A stretch of DNA of 64,000 nt, from the NCBI RefSeq assembly GCF_000317795.1, contig NC_019791.1, positions 1,178,001 through 1,242,000 on the forward strand, in the 5' to 3' direction. The notes beneath the pieces were generated by a model that worked only from the letters and a program-made list of their open reading frames with translations, made no database searches and was not told where the DNA came from. The first letter of the stretch is position 1; each line of letters opens with the position of its first letter. The position numbers and the translations under genes are program-made. Of this stretch, positions 17,724 to 27,009 are shown piece after piece. The DNA comes from Caldisphaera lagunensis DSM 15908. GTDB taxonomy: Archaea > Thermoproteota > Thermoprotei_A > Sulfolobales > Acidilobaceae.

Positions 17724-20384
17724 TTATAATTTTTCTATCCTTACTGCAGTTACTTTATATTCTGGTATATGACTAATCCTGTCTATATTAGGCGATACAA
17801 CGTAGTTTATTGATTGTTCTGGAAAATGAACTGTTGCAAAGACAACATTTTTAGGTACCCTATCACTAATCCTTGCTTTTATAATAGTACTGCCATATTT
17901 GCTAGCTATTTTAACCAAATCCCCATCTTTAATTCCTAAGGAATTTGCATTGATAGGATTTATTTCTAATATATCTTCACCAAAAATTACTTTGTTTGGT
18001 GTTCTTCTAGTCATAGATCCCATATTAAAATGATACAAAGATCTCCCAGTTATCAATATTAATGGATATTCTTGGGTAACATTTTCAGGCGAAGGAATAA
18101 ACATAACCGGTTTAAGTCTTGCTTTTTCACCAATTGTAAACTTATCTTTGTGAAGTATTTTAATTGGTTCTTTATCTAATTCCGGCGTTGGATAAGGTAA
18201 TCCTCCTTGATTTTCAAGTCTTTCATATGTAATACCATAAACTGAAGACCAAAGAATTCTGATCTCATTCCAAACATCTTCTGGAGTATCATAATTAAAA
18301 TATTCCTTAAGCCCTAATGATTCGGCTAATTTCATAACAATCTTCCAATCAGGCATGGAATTACCTAATGGATCTATAACTTTATTCACTTTTTGAATCC
18401 TCCTTTCTGCATTTGTAAACGTACCTTCTTTTTCGAATGAACTGCTTGCTGGCAAAAATACGTTAGCAAACTTTGATGTTTCGTTATGAAACATATCAAT
18501 CAAAACTAATAAATCTAAATTTGATAAAGCTTCTTCTGCCATTTTTCTAAATGGATGGGACATAGCTAAATCTTCTCCAAAAACAATTAATCCCTTTAGT
18601 TCTCCTCTCAATGCAGCTTCTACCATTTCTATTGCATCTAATCCAGGCTCTTCAGGAACCTTTTGTCTCCAAATTTTTTCAAACCTAAATCTATTTTGAG
18701 GGTCGGATAAGGGAACAGCTCCTAATAACTTTTTAGGATGGGCTCCCATTATTGCTGTTCCTTGTACGTTGTTTTTACCCCTTAGCGGCATTAAACCTGT
18801 TCCTTCCTTTCCTAAATTCCCTGTTATTAATGCCAAATCTATTAACAAATAAACTATTTCTGTTCCTTGTATGTGCTCCGTTACCCCAAGTCCCCAAAAT
18901 ATCATAGATGGCTTATTTGATGCATATAGCCTTGCTGCTTCTCTAATTAGATCCGCTTTAACTCCAGTTATCTGTTCAGCAAATTCTGGTGTATAATTAT
19001 AGACTACCTGTTTAAATTCTTCAAACCCATCGACTCTTTTATTTAAAAAGTCTTTATCTATCAAATCTTCTGAAATAATAGTATTAGCAATTGCATTAAG
19101 TAATACCACATCCGTCCCAGGCTTTAGTTGTAAAAATATATCAGCATATTGTGCTATTTCAGTTTTCCTTGGGTCTATAACTATTAATTTTATTTTCCCT
19201 TCAGATGCAAGTCTTTTTAATCTAACTCCTATTACAGGATGATTTTCTGTTATATTGCTTCCAATAACTATAACAGTCTTTGTCTTATCCAAATCCTCAA
19301 ATGTATTTGTTGCACCCCCTGTTCCTAAAATATCCTCAAGACCTTGAGCGGAGGGTTCATGGCAAACTCTTGCGCAGCTATCTACATTATTGGTTTTTAA
19401 TGCAACTCTAGCAAACTTTGCTGCTAAGTATTCTTCTTCATTTGTTATTCTTGCCCCTACTAAAACTCCTATAGCTTTTGGCCCATATCTTTTTAATATA
19501 TCATTTATTTTTTGAGAAACATATGTTATTGCTTCATCCCAACTAACTTCTTTCCATTCTCCATTTTCTTTAATCATAGGATTTAAAACCCTATCTTCAG
19601 AATAAACATACCCCCAAGCATATCTTCCTTTAACGCATAAGTTTCCTTTATTAACAATAGATTTCTTAGAAGGCCTTATATCTATTATTTTTCCATTTTT
19701 TGTTCCAACATCAATTTGACAACCAACACCACAATATGGGCATATAGTATTAACCCAATTATTAGGCCATCCATTTATTGCTATAGTTCTATCCTCTAAT
19801 GCTCCAGTTGGGCAAACATCAACACAAAGGCCACAACTTACGCAACTGCTATGACCAAAATCTAAACCATCAGGCCTAATTAATACTTTACTACCTCTAA
19901 ACCAAGTTCTCCATACATGATATCCTTGTATTTCATCACAAGCCCTTACGCATCTAAAGCATTTAATGCATTTATTCATATCAACATAAATATATGGGTG
20001 AGATTCATCAATTAGTTCTTTTTTAATTTCTTTTGGCTCATAGTAAATTCCATATTTATCTAATGCCTCGCTTATTTCTTTTTCTTTTAATAAATCTCCG
20101 CTTATCTGATTTGAAACCATTTCTAAAATTGTCTTCCTGTTTTCACTTATTTCCTGATCTTCTGTAACTATTCTCATGCCTTCTTTAACCTTAGTTGTAC
20201 AAGAAGGTAAGAGAGTTCCATTAACTCTTACATAGCATAGCCTACAAGAGCCATAAGGTTCTAGTCTATCGTCGTAACAAAGGCTAGGTATATAATAGCC
20301 TAAAGATTTTAATGTTTGAAGAAGGTTCCTATCTTTATCAACATAATATTCCTTATCATTAACTGTTATCTTTACTTTTTCCAT
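17724..20384 (-). CDS. fdhA: Formate dehydrogenase-type molybdopterin oxidoreductase, large subunit
   Basis: An 886-residue catalytic subunit with the build of soluble NAD-linked formate dehydrogenases. It has a 2Fe-2S ferredoxin domain (C36, C47, C50, C62), two 4Fe-4S clusters (C139/142/145/149 and C181/184/187/191), then the molybdopterin core with its own 4Fe-4S site (C215, C218, C222, C250). The metal-ligand position has Cys, not selenocysteine, in SCARVCHEPS (C341), and the adjacent His is kept. Formate is the likeliest substrate, but related enzymes act on other small molecules. It overlaps the upstream NuoF-like gene by one base (TAATG) and has a strong GAGGTGGTGAAGTA site. MoeA at 7.9 kb would help supply its cofactor. 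Confidence 0.85.
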   Translation of the reverse strand: MEKVKITVNDKEYYVDKDRNLLQTLKSLGYYIPSLCYDDRLEPYGSCRLCYVRVNGTLLPSCTTKVKEGMRIVTEDQEISENRKTILEMVSNQISGDLLKEKEISEALDKYGIYYEPKEIKKELIDESHPYIYVDMNKCIKCFRCVRACDEIQGYHVWRTWFRGSKVLIRPDGLDFGHSSCVSCGLCVDVCPTGALEDRTIAINGWPNNWVNTICPYCGVGCQIDVGTKNGKIIDIRPSKKSIVNKGNLCVKGRYAWGYVYSEDRVLNPMIKENGEWKEVSWDEAITYVSQKINDILKRYGPKAIGVLVGARITNEEEYLAAKFARVALKTNNVDSCARVCHEPSAQGLEDILGTGGATNTFEDLDKTKTVIVIGSNITENHPVIGVRLKRLASEGKIKLIVIDPRKTEIAQYADIFLQLKPGTDVVLLNAIANTIISEDLIDKDFLNKRVDGFEEFKQVVYNYTPEFAEQITGVKADLIREAARLYASNKPSMIFWGLGVTEHIQGTEIVYLLIDLALITGNLGKEGTGLMPLRGKNNVQGTAIMGAHPKKLLGAVPLSDPQNRFRFEKIWRQKVPEEPGLDAIEMVEAALRGELKGLIVFGEDLAMSHPFRKMAEEALSNLDLLVLIDMFHNETSKFANVFLPASSSFEKEGTFTNAERRIQKVNKVIDPLGNSMPDWKIVMKLAESLGLKEYFNYDTPEDVWNEIRILWSSVYGITYERLENQGGLPYPTPELDKEPIKILHKDKFTIGEKARLKPVMFIPSPENVTQEYPLILITGRSLYHFNMGSMTRRTPNKVIFGEDILEINPINANSLGIKDGDLVKIASKYGSTIIKARISDRVPKNVVFATVHFPEQSINYVVSPNIDRISHIPEYKVTAVRIEKL

Positions 20385-21880
20385 TACTTCACCACCTCGT
20401 CTCTTAATTTATTAATTATAGATAAAACAGCATCTCCAGTTCCAACTCCATGACCACAAAGGCTTTGTGATTTCATTACTCTAGCTATTCTTTCAATAGA
20501 ATTTGATTCTTCTTTAGTAAAATAACCCCTTTTCTTTGCATTTTCAACTATGGAAAGAAGGCTTTGTGTTCCAAATCTGCATGGAAAACATTTCCCACAA
20601 GATTCATAAGCTGCAAAATCAATAATTTCATATAGTAAATCAAATGCTGTGGTATCATTGCTAAATGCTATTATATTTCCATGACCTAGGCTAGCATTTA
20701 TATTTCTTAATTCCTCTACACCAAGCTTCGTATCTAACTCATTAGGTAAAATAGGACCTGCTAAAGGACCTCCTATAATTAACATCTTTAAAGGCAAATT
20801 ATTCTTAAGGCCATCTCCTATATTATAAACTATTTCATTTAGGCTAATTCCAAATTCTACCTCATACACTCCTGGCTTATTAAAGAGATTATTTAATGAA
20901 ATTAATTTTGTTCCCCTGCTCTTGTTAAAGCCTAGTTCATAATATGATTTCCCACTATTTTTTATTATCCAAGGAATATTTGAAATAGTTTCTACATTAT
21001 TTACAACTGTGGGTTTATTAAATAGACCTAATTCTGTTGGATAAGGAGGCCTTGCTCTCGGTTCTCCTCTTAACCCCATAATTGCATTTATCATAGCAGT
21101 TTCTTCGCCAACTACATAAGATCCTTTCCCTTTTTCCAATATTATATTTATACTCCTTCCTTTCAAGGCATTTGTTCCTATAAGGCCTTTGTTTTTAAAT
21201 TCATTGATTGCTTTTTTCATTGTTTCATATGCAAAAGGATATTCTTTTCTTACATAAATGTAAATGGTTTTAGCACCTATTGCATAAGCAGCTATCAAAG
21301 CTCCTTCTATAACCAAATAAGGATTATCTTCCATTAGAACTTTATCTATATATGCTCCTGCATCCCCTTCGTCTCCATTAATAATTAAATATCTTTCCTC
21401 TTCTCTTTGATTATATGCTGATTCCCATTTAAGACCTGTTGGAAAATAAGCTCCTCCTCTTCCTCTTAATCCAGATTCCTTTACCTCTTTTATTATATCT
21501 ATGGGCTCCATATTCAAAGCCTTTTTAAGAGCAGATAGACCATCAAGAGAAATATATTGCTCTATATCATATATTCTATCCTTAACTATATCCTTTAAGA
21601 GAACTGATTTCTTTGTTTTAATATCAATGATGGGCCTCTTATAATATCCCTTGCTATATGAGGGACCTGCATAACAAAAACCTAAACAATATGTCCTTGG
21701 TATTTGGACTTTAGATTTAGAAAAAATTTTTTCATTTAAAGATCTTGAGGCAAAACATGCAAGTCCTCTACAATATTGCTCAGGAAGTTCTACTGTAGAA
21801 AATGTATAAAATGAATCTACCTCAGGCCTCTTTATTAAAATCTGAGGCAAGCTAACCACATCGTTAAAAATGAAAAACAA
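20384..21880 (-). CDS. fdhB: NuoE/NuoF-like NAD(P)H- and FMN-binding subunit of the formate dehydrogenase
   Basis: A 498-residue electron-transfer subunit. The N-terminus is thioredoxin-like with a 2Fe-2S site (C37-x4-C42 and C65-x3-C69) as in NuoE. The middle is NuoF, with GLRGRGGAYFPTGLKW (FMN) and NGDEGDAGAYIDK. The C-terminal 4Fe-4S motif is SCGKCFPCR with a later LCGHG. It would pass electrons between the molybdopterin subunit and NAD(P). Co-transcribed with it, this gene being first. The start is uncertain: TTG at 21880 gives the longest frame, GTG or TTG codons up to ten residues later are possible, and no ribosome binding site is convincing. Confidence 0.87.
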   Translation of the reverse strand: MFFIFNDVVSLPQILIKRPEVDSFYTFSTVELPEQYCRGLACFASRSLNEKIFSKSKVQIPRTYCLGFCYAGPSYSKGYYKRPIIDIKTKKSVLLKDIVKDRIYDIEQYISLDGLSALKKALNMEPIDIIKEVKESGLRGRGGAYFPTGLKWESAYNQREEERYLIINGDEGDAGAYIDKVLMEDNPYLVIEGALIAAYAIGAKTIYIYVRKEYPFAYETMKKAINEFKNKGLIGTNALKGRSINIILEKGKGSYVVGEETAMINAIMGLRGEPRARPPYPTELGLFNKPTVVNNVETISNIPWIIKNSGKSYYELGFNKSRGTKLISLNNLFNKPGVYEVEFGISLNEIVYNIGDGLKNNLPLKMLIIGGPLAGPILPNELDTKLGVEELRNINASLGHGNIIAFSNDTTAFDLLYEIIDFAAYESCGKCFPCRFGTQSLLSIVENAKKRGYFTKEESNSIERIARVMKSQSLCGHGVGTGDAVLSIINKLRDEVVK

Positions 21881-21921
21881 AAATAATAAGTTTTTAGCTT
21901 TAGCTTAGTAAATTAAAAAAT

Positions 21922-21975
21922 GTCGATGATGATGGTTAAAAGCTGTGAGAGGTGAACTATACTAGGCTCTGAGAC
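21922..21975 (+). ncRNA. Probable C/D box guide sRNA
   Basis: In the gap between the divergent fdhB and pyrH genes, an exact C box ATGATGA (21926-21932) and an exact D box CTGA (21969-21972) are about 36 nt apart. They are flanked by a terminal stem GTC (21922-21924) and GAC (21973-21975) with one extra unpaired base before the C box, exactly as a C/D kink-turn requires. Degenerate internal boxes (CTGT near 21943, GGTGAA near 21951) could be D' and C'. Such RNAs guide 2'-O-methylation of rRNA or tRNA. I did not identify the targets. It could also be leader of pyrH. Confidence 0.6.
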
Positions 21976-22022
21976 TAATAAATTAATTAATAACATGTTT
22001 ACGATTATAAAATAGGGAGAAT

Positions 22023-22703
22023 ATGGAAAAAATTGTTATCAAAATTAGCGGAAGTTTATTATATCCACCTGATAAAAAATACTATGAAAAGACTAGAGAA
22101 GTTATTGGAAAAATTATCAACAAAGGATATAGAATTGGAATCGTTGTTGGAGGAGGACCTTTAGCAAGAAGCTATATAAATAGTTTAAGGGAATTAAACA
22201 TACAAGAGTCTATATTAGATATCTTGGGCATAGAATCCGCAAGGTTAAATGCATTATCTCTATCTTCTGCCTTGCAACCATATAGTATACCAAAGGTTCC
22301 AAAGGATTTAACTGAGGCCATAGAAATTTTCAGCAATAATTTAATCCCCATATTAGGGGGTTTACAACCAGGGCATAGCACAAATGCTGTATCTATGGTT
22401 TTGGCTGAAAGCCTTAATGCAAATGTTGTAATAAATATGCTTAATAATATTGATGGAATCTATGATAAAAATCCTAACGATCCTAGATCAAAGAAGCTTG
22501 ATAAAATAACATATAAAGAAATGGAGGAATTAATAAAAAATATGAATCAAATTGCAGGAGGATATGAATTACTTGATCATGTAGCTTTTGAATTAATAAA
22601 AAGAAGCAAAATAAAAGTAATATTTATTAATGGTAAAGATCCGGAAAATTTATTAAAAGTAATAAATGGAGAAAAAATAGGTACAGAATTAATACCTGAT
22701 TGA
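22023..22703 (+). CDS. pyrH: UMP kinase (archaeal type)
   Basis: Phosphorylates UMP to UDP in pyrimidine synthesis. The 226-residue amino-acid-kinase-fold protein shows IVIKISGSLLYPP at the N-terminus, VVGGGPLAR near residue 42, GGLQPGHSTNAVS at the substrate site and NNIDGIYDKNPND near residue 142. The length matches the short archaeal UMP kinases. AGGGAGAAT precedes the ATG. Its stop codon abuts the stop of the convergent ATP synthase B gene with no base between, so their transcripts must overlap at the 3' ends. Confidence 0.93.
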   Translation: MEKIVIKISGSLLYPPDKKYYEKTREVIGKIINKGYRIGIVVGGGPLARSYINSLRELNIQESILDILGIESARLNALSLSSALQPYSIPKVPKDLTEAIEIFSNNLIPILGGLQPGHSTNAVSMVLAESLNANVVINMLNNIDGIYDKNPNDPRSKKLDKITYKEMEELIKNMNQIAGGYELLDHVAFELIKRSKIKVIFINGKDPENLLKVINGEKIGTELIPD

Positions 22704-24098
22704 TTATTTCTTGTATTTTGGATGATATTTCTTAATAATTTCTTCTTTTATATTTGTAAGCTCTTCTTCTGGTAATTCAGATAATATTTCCCATGCTAAA
22801 TCTAATGTGTTTTCTATGCTTCTATTTTCTCTTACACCTTGAGCTAAGAATTTCTTTTCAAATGAATCTGCAAACTTTAGGAATTTCCTATCAGTTTCAC
22901 TTAAGCTTTCTTCTCCTACAACGGCCGCTAAACTTCTTAAATCAACTCCCCTACTATATGAAGCATATAATTGATCACTAACTGATGCATGATCATCTCT
23001 AGTCTTTCCTGGACCAATACCTTCCTTCATTAATCTAGATAAACTCATCAAAACATTTATTGGAGGATATATACCCTTGTTATATAAATCTCTGCTTAAT
23101 ACTATTTGCCCCTCTGTTATATAACCAGTTAAATCAGGTATTGGGTGTGTTATATCATCGTTAGGCATTGTTAATATAGGTATTTGTGTTATGCTTCCCT
23201 TTTTACCATGAACTCTACCTGCCCTCTCATAAATGCTTGCCAAGTCACTGTACATATAACCAGGATAACCTTGTCTTCCAGGTACTTCCTCTCTTGATGA
23301 ACTTATTTCTCTTAAAGCTTCTGCATAGTTTGTCATATCAGTTAATATTACTAGTATATGCAAATCTTTTTCATAAGCTAAATACTCTGCTAACGTTAAT
23401 GCAACTCTAGGAGTAACAAGCCTAATCATTGCAGGCTCATCAGCTAGATTTACAAACATTGCTACTCTATTTAATGCTCCTGTTTCTTCAAAGAATTTCT
23501 TAAAGAATATGTAATCATCATATTTAATTCCTATGGCAGCAAATACAACACCAAATTCTTCCCCTTCTCCTTTAACTGTCGCCTGTCTTGCTATTTGGGC
23601 TGCCAATATATTATGAGGCAATCCACTACCACTAAATATTGGTAATTTTTGCCCCCTAACTAATGTGTTCATACCATCTATCGCACTAATCCCTGTTTGT
23701 ATAAAATCTTCAGGATATGCTCTAACAGCTGGATTTATTGGAGAACCATTTATATCATATTTTTCTTCAGCAACAATTTCAGGACCATTATCTATTGGCT
23801 CTCCTAAACCATTAAATATTCTCCCAAGCATATCTTCAGAAACTGGTAATTCTAAAGGCCTTCCCAAAAATCTAACCCTTGTTCCTGTTGTTGTTATACC
23901 AGTTGTACCTTCAAATACCTGAACGACAGCAACGTTTTTAGATACATCTAAAACCCTACCCCTCCTTCTAGTTCCATCTGATAATTCTACTTCTACTATT
24001 TCATCATAAGATGCCTTACTAACTCCTTCAACTACAATTAATGGTCCCTTTATTTCAACTATCTTAGAATATTCTCTTATACCATATAAAGAGCTCAT
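22704..24098 (-). CDS. atpB: A-type ATP synthase subunit B
   Basis: Non-catalytic nucleotide-binding subunit of the A1 head. The 464-residue protein begins with the beta-barrel domain ([14 protein letters not shown]) and has [17 protein letters not shown], the replaced P-loop region [30 protein letters not shown] and the arginine-containing [16 protein letters not shown]. The start ATG overlaps the stop of subunit A by four bases (ATGA). It is the last gene of the F-E-A-B operon; no subunit D gene follows, only convergent pyrH. Confidence 0.96.
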   Translation of the reverse strand: MSSLYGIREYSKIVEIKGPLIVVEGVSKASYDEIVEVELSDGTRRRGRVLDVSKNVAVVQVFEGTTGITTTGTRVRFLGRPLELPVSEDMLGRIFNGLGEPIDNGPEIVAEEKYDINGSPINPAVRAYPEDFIQTGISAIDGMNTLVRGQKLPIFSGSGLPHNILAAQIARQATVKGEGEEFGVVFAAIGIKYDDYIFFKKFFEETGALNRVAMFVNLADEPAMIRLVTPRVALTLAEYLAYEKDLHILVILTDMTNYAEALREISSSREEVPGRQGYPGYMYSDLASIYERAGRVHGKKGSITQIPILTMPNDDITHPIPDLTGYITEGQIVLSRDLYNKGIYPPINVLMSLSRLMKEGIGPGKTRDDHASVSDQLYASYSRGVDLRSLAAVVGEESLSETDRKFLKFADSFEKKFLAQGVRENRSIENTLDLAWEILSELPEEELTNIKEEIIKKYHPKYKK

Positions 24099-25900
24099 GC
24101 ACTTTTCACCTCTTTTGATTTTAATTCTTCAAGAGCGTTCAAAGTACGCTTTCTAAGATCTTCTATCATTTCAAGCTTATCATTTGGTATATTAAACCTA
24201 GCCTTAATTATATCTACATAAAGTCTTCCTAAAGATTCTCTTGCTTTTGCTGCAGGAACACCATTTTGAACTAATTCTCTTGCTTTTCTATAATAATCTA
24301 CTATCAACTTCATTAATTCAACTTGTTTTTTAGGAGAGGTAAATGTATCTATAGGATCGAATGCATTTTGTTTTAAGAATCCTTCTCTAATCATTCTTGC
24401 TACATCTAACACCAATTTATCCCCTTCATCTAAGCTTTCTGTACCTACAAGCCTTACTATTTCTTGCAATTCATTTTCTCTAAGCAATATATCCATAATT
24501 TCATCCCTATATTCTCTCCATCTTGGATCAACATTTTTGGCCCACCATTCAGCTACGGTATCTGCATATGCGCTATAGCTTAAGATCCAATTTATTGCTG
24601 GATAATGTCTGCTATAAGCTAAAGCAGTATCTAGTGCCCAAAATACTCTGGTAAATCTCCTAGTATGAGTTGTTACTGGCTCTGTAAAGTCTCCTCCTGG
24701 AGGGCTTACCGCACCTACTACAGTAACGCTTCCAACCCTATCAGGAGAACCTATTGTTTTTACCCTACCTGCTCTTTCATAAAATTCTGCTAGTCTAGAA
24801 GCCAAATAGCTTGGATATCCTTCTTCGGCAGGCATTTCTTCCAATCTTCCAGCTATCTCTCTTAATGCTTCTGCCCATCTACTCGTTGAGTCAGCAACTA
24901 AAAGAACATCATAACCCATATCTCTATAAAACTCCGCTATAGTAATTCCTACATAAATACTTGCTTCTCTCGCAGCAACTGGCATATTACTTGTGTTTGC
25001 AATTAAAACAGTTCTTTCCATTAATGGTTTACCAGTCCATGGATCTTTATAAGTTGGGAACCTTTCTAAAACCTCGGTCATTTCATTTCCTCTTTCTCCA
25101 CAACCAATATATAAAACAACGTTTGCTGAAGACCATTGAGCCAATCCATGCATTGTAACAGTTTTTCCTGTTCCAAAACCTCCTGGTATCATTCCAGTAC
25201 CTCCTTTGGCCATTGGGAATAAAGTATCAACTATTCTCAACCCTGTTATTAAAGGTTCAGATGGATCTAGTTTTAGATTATATGGTCTTGGGAATCTAAC
25301 TGGCCAACGATGAGTCAAATATAGCTCTTTTACTTTTCCACCAACTTTTATTTCTGCTATAGGATCTACTATAGTATAATCTCCTTCAGGTGCAATCCAA
25401 CTTATTTCTCCATATGTATTTGGAGGGACCATAACCTTGTGTAATATTAATTCAGTTTCCTGAACTAAACCTAAAAGGTCCCCACCAGAAACTTTATCAC
25501 CAGCTTTTATTTCTCCTGGCATAAAGTGCCATTTTTTATCTCTTGGTAATGGGCTTACATCAATACCTTTCTCAACAAATATGCTCCTTTTTGGAGAAGT
25601 TTTAGTTAGTAAGTCAGCAATAAAGGGTAAAGGCCTTTGAACTCCATCGTAGATGTTCCCTAATAATCCAGGGCCTAATTCAACACTTAACGGAGATCCT
25701 GTACCTTCAACGATTTCCCCTGGCTTTAAGCCTGTAGTAGACTCGTATACTTGAATATATGCCTCATCACCTTTAATTCTCGTTACTTCTCCAATAAGTC
25801 TCTCTTCACCAACTCTAACCATTTCGTACATTTGAACTCCAGTCATGTTTTCCGCAACTACAAGAGGTCCTGTAATTCTACTAATTTTCCCTTTTACCAT
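24095..25900 (-). CDS. atpA: A-type ATP synthase catalytic subunit A
   Basis: Catalytic subunit of the A1 head. Walker A is [13 protein letters not shown], the archaeal-type non-homologous insert lies before it ([18 protein letters not shown]), and the catalytic region has [14 protein letters not shown] and [15 protein letters not shown]. The start is placed at ATG 25900 (601 residues) because GGAGGG lies just upstream and the product then starts [15 protein letters not shown] as in the family. An upstream extension to 25954 would overlap subunit E and is unlikely. It sits one base after the E stop and overlaps B. Confidence 0.96.
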   Translation of the reverse strand: MVKGKISRITGPLVVAENMTGVQMYEMVRVGEERLIGEVTRIKGDEAYIQVYESTTGLKPGEIVEGTGSPLSVELGPGLLGNIYDGVQRPLPFIADLLTKTSPKRSIFVEKGIDVSPLPRDKKWHFMPGEIKAGDKVSGGDLLGLVQETELILHKVMVPPNTYGEISWIAPEGDYTIVDPIAEIKVGGKVKELYLTHRWPVRFPRPYNLKLDPSEPLITGLRIVDTLFPMAKGGTGMIPGGFGTGKTVTMHGLAQWSSANVVLYIGCGERGNEMTEVLERFPTYKDPWTGKPLMERTVLIANTSNMPVAAREASIYVGITIAEFYRDMGYDVLLVADSTSRWAEALREIAGRLEEMPAEEGYPSYLASRLAEFYERAGRVKTIGSPDRVGSVTVVGAVSPPGGDFTEPVTTHTRRFTRVFWALDTALAYSRHYPAINWILSYSAYADTVAEWWAKNVDPRWREYRDEIMDILLRENELQEIVRLVGTESLDEGDKLVLDVARMIREGFLKQNAFDPIDTFTSPKKQVELMKLIVDYYRKARELVQNGVPAAKARESLGRLYVDIIKARFNIPNDKLEMIEDLRKRTLNALEELKSKEVKSA

Positions 25901-25901
25901 A

Positions 25902-26504
25902 TTACTTCCCTCCAAATAATTTCTCTGAGGCAATACCCTTAAGAAAAACCTCATTTTCCTTTATAATCTGATCTATACTAAAATCTAATTTAATTGTTCC
26001 ATCTTTATTTGTTGCTATTACACCACCAATTATATTTGCGTTTTCTTGCGAAACCTCAATGTTTTTAAATTGTGACGTCAATTTTTTGACAAGATCTTTA
26101 TCATCTTCTGATGTATATACTATTAAGCCATTATAGCTATCAGCTTCAGATGAAATTATTGAAATAACCTTCTTCATAAAGTTAATATACCAATCCTTGC
26201 TTTTTTCTTTTTTAATTTCATTAATTGCATTGTTAAAAACATCATCGATATATTTATTCCTTTTTTCTGAAACGGCTTTTCTTAACTCTAATTGAAGACT
26301 AGCTTCAACGCTTTTCAAGGACTCATTAAGTTCTTGGGATTTATCATTTAATCCTTTTTTAAACTCATTTAATGCAGCTTGATATGATTCATTTAATAGT
26401 TTCAAAGATGCACTATATGCATCATCGACTAGCTTTTTTGTTTCAACAAAATTTTTTTCTTTTATTTCTTCAGCAACCTTTTTTGGATTTCCTGCTAATG
26501 TCAT
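25902..26504 (-). CDS. atpE: A-type ATP synthase subunit E
   Basis: A 200-residue peripheral-stalk subunit linking the A1 head to the membrane part. The N-terminal half is a long charged helix/coiled coil (about residues 5-100, rich in Lys, Glu, Leu). The C-terminal half is the mixed alpha/beta head-binding domain with a recognisable [22 protein letters not shown]. The sequence is poorly conserved, so identity rests on that motif, the length and its place between F and A. It is six bases after F and one base before A. Confidence 0.9.
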   Translation of the reverse strand: MTLAGNPKKVAEEIKEKNFVETKKLVDDAYSASLKLLNESYQAALNEFKKGLNDKSQELNESLKSVEASLQLELRKAVSEKRNKYIDDVFNNAINEIKKEKSKDWYINFMKKVISIISSEADSYNGLIVYTSEDDKDLVKKLTSQFKNIEVSQENANIIGGVIATNKDGTIKLDFSIDQIIKENEVFLKGIASEKLFGGK

Positions 26505-26510
26505 ACTACA

Positions 26511-26822
26511 TCACCCCATACCTAGAGCTTTAGCTAACAACTTATCAATATTTATGGGCTCTGCTTTAACCCATTTAGTTGGTAATATCAACAAGGTAAT
26601 ATTTAATGAATTCGCCAAATTCCTTAAAGAAGCTTCATCATCTACAATGTGCTTTAAAATTATAGCAAGTGTTCCTCCTTTTTCTTTTGCTTTTTTTAAG
26701 CCTTCTTCAGCTTCCTTTTGATTATTTGCATCTATTATTGTTATTCCTGCTAACTTAAATAGATTAGCACTTTGCCTATCTCCTATAACGATAAGCTTGC
26801 CTTCTGAACTCAATTTAATCAC
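26511..26822 (-). CDS. atpF: A-type ATP synthase subunit F
   Basis: A 103-residue central-stalk subunit with a Rossmann-like fold, starting KLIVIGDRQSANLFKLAGI and ending with a flexible helix, as in the family. The start codon is either GTG 26822 or TTG 26813; the ribosome-binding context does not decide. It is the first gene of the F-E-A-B operon. A TATA-like CTATTTAAGC on the minus strand near 26857-26866 is a plausible promoter, divergent from that of subunit I. Confidence 0.88.
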   Translation of the reverse strand: MIKLSSEGKLIVIGDRQSANLFKLAGITIIDANNQKEAEEGLKKAKEKGGTLAIILKHIVDDEASLRNLANSLNITLLILPTKWVKAEPINIDKLLAKALGMG

Positions 26823-27009
26823 TTACATTTTTTAAGATTAAAAAGGTGGCTTTTAAGCTTAAATAGTGAAACAATCAATACATATTTAATTTTGAATAAT
26901 TATTATAATGCCATTTCTTTTAAAATACAAGCTGAAAACATTTATAACAAAATTACCTTAAGTTTTAAAATGCCCTTATATAAATTAAAGAAATTGTAAG
27001 GGATCCAAA

